Assembly (NCBI RefSeq): GCF_013304735.1
Contig: NZ_JAAITI010000017.1
Coordinates: forward strand, 16,042 to 80,041
Reading direction: 5' to 3'
Length of the DNA stretch: 64,000 nucleotides
Source: Blautia luti
Lineage (GTDB): Bacteria > Bacillota > Clostridia > Lachnospirales > Lachnospiraceae
How positions within the stretch are numbered: the first letter of the stretch is position 1; each line of letters opens with the position of its first letter. This document shows, piece after piece, positions 8,443-15,965 of this stretch. A program made the translations under genes and the position numbers. A model generated the notes under the pieces. The model was given only the letters and a program-made list of their open reading frames with translations. It was not told the origin of the DNA and searched no databases.

Positions 8443-9834
8443 TTATCTATATTCTGTCATCAGTTTGTAAAGACCTTTTACAAAAATTTCGGTCATTTTC
8501 TGCAGACTCTCAATGCTTAAAAATTCATTTGCTTCATGAGCCAGTTCTTCCTCATACGGAAACAGCGGCCCAAATGCCACAGCATTAGGAAGTGCCCTTG
8601 CATAGGTAGCTCCGCCAATAGCCATTGGCTCTGTATCCATATCCCCTGTCACTTCCTGATAGGCCTCCATCAGACACCGGATCAGTGCTGAGTCCTTTTT
8701 ATGGTACACCGGAGCCAGATAATCTACTTCATTATAAAAGAAGCCATATTTTTTCAGCTGTCTCTCCAGCAACTCCCGAATATCATTATACTCCACAGAT
8801 GCAGGATAACGAATATTACACTGCAGAAAAATCCTTCCATTTTCATCCATATTCACAGTTCCCACATTAAACGTCAGTGCCCCTGCGGAATCCTCCATGG
8901 CACAGCCCAGACGCTCTCCGTCATAATCCATTCCTATGGCCTGATGAAAACATTTCATATAAGAAGCATGAGAAAGTTTTTCGCCAAATTGTCCCAGCGT
9001 TTCCAGAAGACAGGAAACTGCATTAAACCCTTTTTCCGGACTCATACAATGTGTACTGATCCCTCTGACTGACAATTTCAAAAATCCATCTGTGATCTTT
9101 GCTGTAACCTGTTCCGGAAGCGCAATGCTTTTTACTGCCGCCTTCGGATCTTCACATTTCAGAAGACAGGACGCCTCGTCCGGAACAATATTTCTGCTAC
9201 GTCCACCTTTTAATTCCACAATTTGTATCTCTGCTCTTTCATCCACAGATTCCACAGAAGAAAGATCAAAGTCAAGAAGTCCTTTTTCGCAGTATAAAAG
9301 TGGAAAATTAGCATCTGGTACGATAGATACCTGTGGAAGTATTTCTGCATGATCCAGATAATAACGAATACATTGCCAGCTCTCTTCCTCATCGGTTCCC
9401 ACAATCATGCGAAGACAGGTATCTTTTGGAATCAACTGATTATCTGCAAGATATTTCATAGCAAAAAGTGAAGACACCAGAGGGCCTTTATCATCTGAAG
9501 TTCCTCTTCCATAAAGCTTTCCATCTTTTTCCACAGGATCAAACGGATCTGTGTTCCATCCCTCTCCTGCACTGACCACATCTGTATGGCAGAGGATTCC
9601 GATCATCCTGTTTCCCTCTCCGGCAGTGATCTCTCCGGCATAACCATCATAATTTTTTACCTGAAATCCCATTTGCTGTCCCATTCTAAGGACGTACTCC
9701 AGAGATTTTTGGATATTTTTTCCAAAAGGTGCTCCTTTAGATGGTGCATCCTCAAAAATCCCGGGAATAGCTACCAGTTCTTTTAGACATCTGACCATTT
9801 CCGCTGTATTTTTTTCTACATATTCTCTAGCCAT
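8443..9834 (-). CDS. M20 family dipeptidase-like hydrolase (PepV/Sapep type)
   Basis: Cytoplasmic di-zinc amidohydrolase of the M20 family, 463 aa, normal for the Sapep/PepV group. Metal-binding sequence is clear: GILCHTDVVSAG (His, Asp), GRGTSDDKGP (bridging Asp), DEEESW (catalytic Glu pair) and a C-terminal HEANEFLS. The lid domain lies between. It probably cleaves a dipeptide or an N-carbamoyl/amide compound. The gene starts directly after the permease, in an operon with PucR and a NicX/M29-like enzyme, which suggests a step in the breakdown of an imported nitrogen compound rather than general peptide turnover. Confidence 0.88.
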   Translation of the reverse strand: MAREYVEKNTAEMVRCLKELVAIPGIFEDAPSKGAPFGKNIQKSLEYVLRMGQQMGFQVKNYDGYAGEITAGEGNRMIGILCHTDVVSAGEGWNTDPFDPVEKDGKLYGRGTSDDKGPLVSSLFAMKYLADNQLIPKDTCLRMIVGTDEEESWQCIRYYLDHAEILPQVSIVPDANFPLLYCEKGLLDFDLSSVESVDERAEIQIVELKGGRSRNIVPDEASCLLKCEDPKAAVKSIALPEQVTAKITDGFLKLSVRGISTHCMSPEKGFNAVSCLLETLGQFGEKLSHASYMKCFHQAIGMDYDGERLGCAMEDSAGALTFNVGTVNMDENGRIFLQCNIRYPASVEYNDIRELLERQLKKYGFFYNEVDYLAPVYHKKDSALIRCLMEAYQEVTGDMDTEPMAIGGATYARALPNAVAFGPLFPYEEELAHEANEFLSIESLQKMTEIFVKGLYKLMTEYR

Positions 9835-11106
9835 TTATTTATCACCTTTTTTTACCAGTCTCCACACCAGATACAGGATTCCGGAAACCAGCATTCCATT
9901 GATAAAAGAAATTCCCACAGTCAAAAACGTAGCTGCAAAACCAAGAGCCCAGGTCACGATTCCAGCCACTGACCATCCTTCACGTAATGTAAAGTTCTCT
10001 GCTTTTCCTTTCCCAAGGCTCCAGTATTCCACAATAAACAGAGCAATGATCGGCATAAACGCATTTCCAAGAAGTGTAAGAAATCCCTCAAAATTTCCGG
10101 CTACACCAACAGCTGCCAGAACTGTTCCCACAGCTCCAAGTATAACCGTTGCCATAGAACGGCCGCTTTCTTTCAGATTGAATACCATAACTGCATTTAA
10201 GCCTGCACTGTAGGCATTGGTAGTATTCGTTGTCCAGGTTGCCAGGATCAGTACGACCATTCCAAGGAACGGAAGGCCAATATTAGAAAATACAAGTGAA
10301 ATGTCATACTGCTGGGCAATTCTCGTCATTACCGCTCCGAGAATAAGCATAGCCATTCCTGCCGGCATCACACCGATAGCAGAAGAAAGGACTGTATCTT
10401 TTCTTGTTCTCTGATATCTGGTAAAATCAGGTGCATTCAAGGCGCCGGTGGCCATAAAACTGATAGTAAGTACAACTCCATCTGCAAAGCTCATGGCCGG
10501 ATCTTCGATAGTCATACTTAAATTTCCGGTTCCGAAACGCTGGATTGCTACCACACACCCGATCACAGTTACGATCACAAGTGCAGGAATGGCAATCTTA
10601 TTCAGTTTATCCAGAGCATTGATTCCATATACAGCTGTAACCAGCATGATTATTCCCCACACAACCGTTGATACCGGAATCGGGATTTTTACTCCTGTGC
10701 TTGCTTCGATCAGATTGGAAAATGCAGAGCCACAGACACCGTTCTGCACTGCAAACCAACCGATCATGGAGATCATAAATAATGCAGAGATCAGCTTTGA
10801 TGATCCCTGTTTTCCAAAAACGCCAGATGCAACAACACATGTCGGTACACCAAGATCACTTCCCATGATTCCACAAAATATCATCAACGCCACGATCACT
10901 GCATATCCGATTACCCCTGACCAGATGGCCTGAGACATCGGCATAGACTCTGCCAGGATTCCTCCCAGCATCAGACTGGGCACACAGATCATAATTCCCG
11001 CCTGGATCATGGCAACATCTGCCCAGCTTTTTCTCTCTTCCATCGGAACCTGTTCCAATGTGACAGATTCCACATTTCCTGTTTTCTTTTCCTGTTCCAC
11101 TCTCAT
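9835..11106 (-). CDS. NCS1-type permease (cytosine/purine/hydantoin family)
   Basis: Membrane transporter of 423 aa with about twelve helices, related to cytosine permease CodB. Family features include NAPDFTRYQRT in the middle and the N-terminal WADVAMIQAGIMICVPSLMLGG region. Substrates in the family are cytosine, purines, allantoin, thiamine precursors or hydantoins, taken up with H+ or Na+. The ATG overlaps the PucR stop codon as ATGA, implying coupled translation. A PucR regulator next to it suits a nucleobase-type or other nitrogenous substrate; the exact one is unknown. Confidence 0.88.
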   Translation of the reverse strand: MRVEQEKKTGNVESVTLEQVPMEERKSWADVAMIQAGIMICVPSLMLGGILAESMPMSQAIWSGVIGYAVIVALMIFCGIMGSDLGVPTCVVASGVFGKQGSSKLISALFMISMIGWFAVQNGVCGSAFSNLIEASTGVKIPIPVSTVVWGIIMLVTAVYGINALDKLNKIAIPALVIVTVIGCVVAIQRFGTGNLSMTIEDPAMSFADGVVLTISFMATGALNAPDFTRYQRTRKDTVLSSAIGVMPAGMAMLILGAVMTRIAQQYDISLVFSNIGLPFLGMVVLILATWTTNTTNAYSAGLNAVMVFNLKESGRSMATVILGAVGTVLAAVGVAGNFEGFLTLLGNAFMPIIALFIVEYWSLGKGKAENFTLREGWSVAGIVTWALGFAATFLTVGISFINGMLVSGILYLVWRLVKKGDK

Positions 11107-12260
11107 ACCTCTTTATTCTTTTTTATCTCCAGCATAGATTCGATCCGCACAGCCAGAGAAATGATCTCATGAAAAAGCAACGGCTGTTCTTCCACATCAA
11201 GATAATTTCTCAGACGGTTAATACGATAACGGATCGTATTCTCGTGCTGTTTCAGTTTTTTGGCAGTTTTTTTAAAATCTCCATTGCACTGTACATACGC
11301 CCTTGTTGTAAGAAGCATGTCCTCCATGCCTTCTTCCGTTGTTTTCGCCGCAATCTCTCGACAAAATTCGTCATAAAATTCCTGCATTTCCCGACTTCCC
11401 CTGATAGGCAAAAGAAGCTGCTGCGGAGACAATGGATCATAGACCTGCTGCCTCCGGTCCGATGCCTGTGCCATGTCCAGGGCGTCTCCTGCTTCAAGAA
11501 GTGTTCGTTCTACTCTGTATCTGGCATAAGGTCTGCCAATTCCAAGTCTGCGGTTATGATAGCTTCTCAAAAGCTGTTCACACACTACATTTTTATGCTG
11601 TTCCAGTTCCTTCCTGGAATCTGCACTCAAAATACAGATATCATAGTTATCCGCCGGAATAAATATATCAAAAGATGAACAGACTTCTCCTGTTTTTTTT
11701 CTTTGTGTGATCTTCCGCCGTTCATCCCGGATATAAACAGCCTGTACGTACTCCCTGATCCCCGGATTAATGCTAAAAAGGATCTTCATTCGCTCCTGGG
11801 GCAGAGTCCTCGATGCTAGGATCTTATCCAGTTTCAGCTGATTAAGCACATTTGTCTGTTCTTCCAGGATACATTGATTAATAACTCCAAGGACCTCTGC
11901 ATAAGAAATATCTTCCCTCATACAGATCACAGGAAACTGCTTCTCTTCACAGAAAGCAAGCATTTCTTTCGAAAAAAGCTCTGCTCTCTCCTCCATCATC
12001 ACACAGAGCCCACTGCAGTTTCCTTTTACAAGAAGCGCCAGAACCTGCATCAGTTCTTCTGATTTCGGCTGAAACTGCAAAAGAGATGTGATAAAAAAAT
12101 CTCCAGGTGCCAGAATATCTTTCTCCAGCACATCCTCTTTAAATGGCGCATCAAAAACAGATGCCCGCTTTACGATCCGGCCAAGTCCGGCCCGTCCTGA
12201 CAAAATTTTTACATTCTCAAACAAAGGTGCATTTAAAACCTGCAATAAAGATATGTTCAT
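11103..12260 (-). CDS. PucR family transcriptional regulator
   Basis: 385 aa with the PucR N-terminal ligand domain (about residues 5-120) and a C-terminal PucR-type helix-turn-helix, FKKTAKKLKQHENTIRYRINRL at about 325-350. Relatives control purine catabolism (B. subtilis PucR) and other nitrogen or amino-acid genes. It sits inside the operon between the NicX-like enzyme and the permease, so it probably senses the substrate or product of this pathway. The start ATG has only a weak AGAGAA site five bases after the upstream stop, suggesting coupling. Confidence 0.88.
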   Translation of the reverse strand: MNISLLQVLNAPLFENVKILSGRAGLGRIVKRASVFDAPFKEDVLEKDILAPGDFFITSLLQFQPKSEELMQVLALLVKGNCSGLCVMMEERAELFSKEMLAFCEEKQFPVICMREDISYAEVLGVINQCILEEQTNVLNQLKLDKILASRTLPQERMKILFSINPGIREYVQAVYIRDERRKITQRKKTGEVCSSFDIFIPADNYDICILSADSRKELEQHKNVVCEQLLRSYHNRRLGIGRPYARYRVERTLLEAGDALDMAQASDRRQQVYDPLSPQQLLLPIRGSREMQEFYDEFCREIAAKTTEEGMEDMLLTTRAYVQCNGDFKKTAKKLKQHENTIRYRINRLRNYLDVEEQPLLFHEIISLAVRIESMLEIKKNKEV

Positions 12261-12265
12261 ATTAT

Positions 12266-13297
12266 TTATTCTCTGAATGCAGCCAGCTCTTTCAGATATG
12301 GATCTGTTATTCTCCCTTCATCCATGATCTGTACACCATCAAGCCATACAGAAGAATTCAGGCAAATGCCATCACAGTGGGATTTTGCATCCTGTCCGTG
12401 CGGCGGAGCGTCAAATGGGCTGACATAACCAATTCCCCACTCTGTGGATCCCCATACACGCTCATCCTCCACAATATTGCCGGTAAGAACCGCTCCTGGA
12501 TTAAACCCATACGCAATATGTGCAAGCTTGAACATTCCCTCATCTTCAAAGCTTTTCAAATGCTCTTCAAAAATGGCTGCATCACGGCCTCCTTCAATTT
12601 TTACGATTTTACTGTTTTCAATTGTAAGACGGATCGGCGCATCCGGTGTGGTTCCAAAAGGTGGGGTTACAGATCCGTCAAAAACGATCACGCCATTGAT
12701 GCTTCCAAATCGCGGCACAACATTGATCTGTCCTGTAAGCATATGGATTCCTGGTACTGTTGCGTTTCCGCAGTCACATGCTGTATAATGGCCAGGATCG
12801 ATTTCAAATGATATATCACATCCAGCCGGAGTTGTGACACGCATGTTCTTTGCATTTTTTGTTTTTTCAGTGATCGCAAGCATAAATTTTTTGAGCTGCT
12901 CTGTCTCCACATTGCCGATGGTACGGATCATGAGGTCAGGGTTAAAATCTACCAGACACATGTAACGCATTTTTTTGTTCTCTGCTTCTGCACGCTCAAA
13001 TGGTGTGGAATAAAGAAGCCACTGATGATTAAATTCGATCCATACATCTGCACAGAGAAGTGCTGCACTTAACGCATCGACCGGAAGATCCGGATCTGCT
13101 GCTTTTCCTACTCCCCCTGGTGTGGGAACTGAAATTACCATTGCATGTGCTCCTGCATTTTTTGCACTGTTTTTTACTGCTTCTACAACCGATGCATCCG
13201 AATCATCATCTGCTGTGATGATCACAGTTTCTTCAGGCTTCACGCCAAAAATTTCTTTTACCAGCTTATCTGCTGCTGTTTCAAGTGTGATATCCAT
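12266..13297 (-). CDS. NicX/M29-like metalloenzyme (annotated as leucyl aminopeptidase-like)
   Basis: 343-residue cytoplasmic protein related to the M29 thermophilic aminopeptidase fold and to NicX (2,5-dihydroxypyridine dioxygenase). Visible marks are an N-terminal Rossmann-like half (VIITADDDSDASVVEAV), GFNPGAVLTGNIVEDERVWG, and a C-terminal SHCDGI whose H-x-D matches the metal-binding H-x-D shared by both families. A real NicX needs O2, unlikely in a strict anaerobe, so a hydrolase or lyase on a small nitrogen compound is more plausible. First gene of the PucR-permease-M20 operon; GGAAAGGAAAAAAC precedes the ATG. Confidence 0.75.
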   Translation of the reverse strand: MDITLETAADKLVKEIFGVKPEETVIITADDDSDASVVEAVKNSAKNAGAHAMVISVPTPGGVGKAADPDLPVDALSAALLCADVWIEFNHQWLLYSTPFERAEAENKKMRYMCLVDFNPDLMIRTIGNVETEQLKKFMLAITEKTKNAKNMRVTTPAGCDISFEIDPGHYTACDCGNATVPGIHMLTGQINVVPRFGSINGVIVFDGSVTPPFGTTPDAPIRLTIENSKIVKIEGGRDAAIFEEHLKSFEDEGMFKLAHIAYGFNPGAVLTGNIVEDERVWGSTEWGIGYVSPFDAPPHGQDAKSHCDGICLNSSVWLDGVQIMDEGRITDPYLKELAAFRE

Positions 13298-13450
13298 GTT
13301 TTTTCCTTTCCAATTCGTGGTGTCCCGAAAAATATTTATCTGATCTTTAACTTTTCCAGGTCACTGTAATTGTTTAACATGATAGCACAGTGATTTTTTA
13401 ATTTGTATGGAATTATTCCAAAATACAGAACAGAAATTTGTAATTTTTTC

Positions 13451-13486
13451 AAAAAATAAGCCATGGCTTATTTTTTGCCATGGCTT
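13451..13486 (-). terminator. Terminator of rsmH
   Basis: AAGCCATGGC (13458-13467) pairs perfectly with GCCATGGCTT (13477-13486); on the minus strand ATTTTTT follows. Each arm is part of a short direct repeat ATAAGCCATGGC. The rest of 13298-13450 is AT-rich and should hold the promoter of the downstream operon; I find no convincing -35/-10 pair. Confidence 0.85.
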
Positions 13487-13500
13487 ATGGAGATCATCAT

Positions 13501-14553
13501 TTATGCTTTTATCGCCCAGCGCATCTTCGTTGATCTGGCACGTCCATTCTGAGCGCATTCCTGAGCAGACGGTCGGATCACATCTTTGGAATAATCAGAA
13601 TAAATTCCTTCTTTGTATCCCTGTTTCAGTGCTTTCTTTACCAGTTTGTCTTCTCCGGAATGGAAGGTAAGGATTGCCACACGTCCGCCTGGTTTCAAAG
13701 CTCCGGGGAGTTTTTCCATAAAATCATAGAGAACCTCGAATTCCCGGTTTACATCGATACGCAACGCCTGGAAAACCCTCTGGCATGTTTTTTTGACCGT
13801 GTCTTTTTTCTCTTTTTCCGGAAGAAAATCCAGAGTCTTCTCGATCACTTCCCGAAGTTTCGTGGTGGTATCTATGCGGTTGCCCTTACGGATCTCATCG
13901 GTAATGGCTCTGGCGATTTCCTCACAGTACGGCTCATCGGAATTCTCATCCAGCATTCCGGCAAGTTCTTCTCTGGAAATGGTATCCAGACGCTCCGCCG
14001 CACTGATCCCGGACTCCTGGTTCAGTCTTAGATCCAGAGGTCCGTCCACTTTAAAAGAAAAACCTCTCTTTGGATTGTCGATCTGCATGGAAGATACCCC
14101 AAGATCCGCCAGGATAAAATCAAAGCCCCCGATTTCTTTCGCGATCTCATCAATGGTACAGAAATTCTGGAGTTTAATTGTCAGGATATCTTCCCCGAAA
14201 CCCTGCTCTGCCAGACGTTTTCTGGTCTTGGCGGATTCTTCCGGGTCCACATCTGTCGCATACATATGACCCTGGCCTTTCAGACATTCCAGCATGGCTC
14301 TGGTATGTCCACCATATCCAAGTGTGGCATCAAATCCAACCTGCCCCGGTTTGATCTCCAGAAAATCAATGATCTCCTTCACCATAATGGAAATGTGCAT
14401 TCCCGCCGGTGTATTCCCCTTGCTGATCACATGTTCAATGGTATCTTTATATTTCTCAGGCTGAAGCTCTTTATATTTCTCCTCAAATTTCTTCGGATAT
14501 TTTCCTTTATATCGTACCCGCCTCTTATGCGGTGTCTGTGATTCCTGGTTCAT
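13501..14553 (-). CDS. rsmH: 16S rRNA (cytosine1402-N4)-methyltransferase, long form
   Basis: SAM-dependent enzyme that methylates N4 of C1402 in the ribosomal P site. 350 aa against about 310 for standard RsmH: a basic extension of some 40 residues (HKRRVRYKGKYPKKFEEKYKE) precedes the family start. Core motifs are present: GMHISIMVKEII, DATLGYGGHTRAMLE (SAM loop), FDFILADLGVSSMQID, RGFSFKVDGPLDLR, ALRIDVNREF, FHSGEDKLVKKA. ATG 14553 is chosen because of AAGGAG six bases before it (14598 lacks one). Not next to a division/cell-wall cluster, where the usual mraW copy lies, so this is probably a second, stand-alone paralogue. Confidence 0.9.
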   Translation of the reverse strand: MNQESQTPHKRRVRYKGKYPKKFEEKYKELQPEKYKDTIEHVISKGNTPAGMHISIMVKEIIDFLEIKPGQVGFDATLGYGGHTRAMLECLKGQGHMYATDVDPEESAKTRKRLAEQGFGEDILTIKLQNFCTIDEIAKEIGGFDFILADLGVSSMQIDNPKRGFSFKVDGPLDLRLNQESGISAAERLDTISREELAGMLDENSDEPYCEEIARAITDEIRKGNRIDTTTKLREVIEKTLDFLPEKEKKDTVKKTCQRVFQALRIDVNREFEVLYDFMEKLPGALKPGGRVAILTFHSGEDKLVKKALKQGYKEGIYSDYSKDVIRPSAQECAQNGRARSTKMRWAIKA

Positions 14554-14658
14554 AAAATTCTCCTTATCCTCTGGCATTCTCTGCCCTGTTTCTTTCATGA
14601 TACCATGAATCCCTTTTTTCGTAAACTGTCGGAATCATCGCAAACGGAAAACTTCCAG

Positions 14659-15849
14659 CTATGCGGCAGAAAATCTCTCTGTATAATACTTCTTCAGATA
14701 CTCATAAAAATGATCTCTATCTATATGATATTCCTCCGGGACGTCAAAGAGGAGTTTTTCCAGCATCTCATCCATAATCCCTCTGGCTTCTTCCAGGCTC
14801 ATCCCTGCGTTCAGATGTTTTCCCAGATACATGTTGGAAATATAATCATAGATCGGGTAATATTTTTCCGGGTTCTCCGATGTCTTTTCATCGTAGTAAT
14901 CGTAGTACTGCTCATCCATCAGCGTCAGGATCGTTGTTGCATAGTTGTCATCCTGATTATATTCATCCAGCTGTTTTGCGTAATATCCAAGACTGTGATT
15001 CACATAATCATCCAGAGAATAATTGTCCATACATTCGATCATTATTTTATGGGCATTGCTCTGCATCTGATAGGCAATATCGTTTTCCTCATAATCAAAA
15101 AGGCTGACCGCAAACAGGGAATTGATTGCCTCCGCATTGGGAACATCATAATAATTCAGTCCGGCAAATTGAATGTATACTTTGTTTCCGTCTTCATCTG
15201 TATAATGGCTGTCCCGCAGACAATGGCTCAGTTCATGGAAGATCACCTGATAATCCCAGGTTCCTTCTTCGTATTCTTTATCTTTCAGCACATAAATCTT
15301 ATTCTCTGATTTCACGTAACATCCGCAGGAATAAACATCCCAGCTGACTTTTAACAGTTCATCCTCTGTACATTCCACAACTTCCAGGCTCTGAAGATTC
15401 TGATAAAAAGGACGAAGTTCCACATCCGGATATTTTTCAAACACACATTTGCAGTATTCTTCCATAAGTGGTTTGAATTTATCCGGGATTTTCGGATTCT
15501 GCCTGATCACCTCCTCAAAATCCTGAAGGCTTTTTTTCTCAAAGGAAATGGCCTTTTCAATATAATCCATGTCGTAAATATACAACCGGTGAGTCATATC
15601 TCTGTGATCCAAATACGTATCCAGCTCAAACGCTTTCTTCTCTTCTTCCTCTGAAACTTCTTCGTTCTTTGCTGCCGGTTCATCTTCAGAATCTGTTCCT
15701 GCAGAATCTGTCCCGGAATTGGCGGATGCATGAAAATCTTTTTCAAATTCTTTTACTGCCTGTCTGGTTCTGATCACGGAAGGCACGATAACTATTCCTG
15801 CCAGGATACACAGAATCATTCCTGTGATAATAAAAATTTTCTTTTTCAT
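14659..15849 (-). CDS. Membrane-anchored HExxH protein, putative zinc metallopeptidase
   Basis: 396 aa, not assigned to a family I know. One N-terminal membrane anchor or uncleaved signal (residues 4-26), an acidic Ser/Asp/Glu-rich linker (40-75), then an extracellular domain. Residues 202-213 read VIFHELSHCLRD, a clear HExxH zincin motif, and Glu240 in NAEAINSLF is a plausible third ligand, as in gluzincins. Several cysteines (C133, C135, C160, C175, C177) precede it. The Asp/Tyr-rich C-terminus is helical in character. Peptidase activity is inference from the motif. ATG 15849 follows GGGGAAAGAACC. It lies alone after the ppdK terminator. Confidence 0.7.
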   Translation of the reverse strand: MKKKIFIITGMILCILAGIVIVPSVIRTRQAVKEFEKDFHASANSGTDSAGTDSEDEPAAKNEEVSEEEEKKAFELDTYLDHRDMTHRLYIYDMDYIEKAISFEKKSLQDFEEVIRQNPKIPDKFKPLMEEYCKCVFEKYPDVELRPFYQNLQSLEVVECTEDELLKVSWDVYSCGCYVKSENKIYVLKDKEYEEGTWDYQVIFHELSHCLRDSHYTDEDGNKVYIQFAGLNYYDVPNAEAINSLFAVSLFDYEENDIAYQMQSNAHKIMIECMDNYSLDDYVNHSLGYYAKQLDEYNQDDNYATTILTLMDEQYYDYYDEKTSENPEKYYPIYDYISNMYLGKHLNAGMSLEEARGIMDEMLEKLLFDVPEEYHIDRDHFYEYLKKYYTERFSAA

Positions 15850-15864
15850 GGTTCTTTCCCCTGT

Positions 15865-15914
15865 ATAAAAAAAGCTCCTGACAATCTGTATTTCTACAGA
15901 CTGCCAGAAGCTTT
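15865..15914 (-). terminator. Terminator of ppdK
   Basis: Minus-strand AAAGCTTCTGGCAGTCTGTA pairs (three mismatches) with TACAGATTGTCAGGAGCTTT around GAAA, followed by TTTTA. Confidence 0.85.
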
Positions 15915-15965
15915 CTATGCTTGATCAGGCTGAAGTTTCAGCCTTGAAGCAATATGAAGTTCTGC

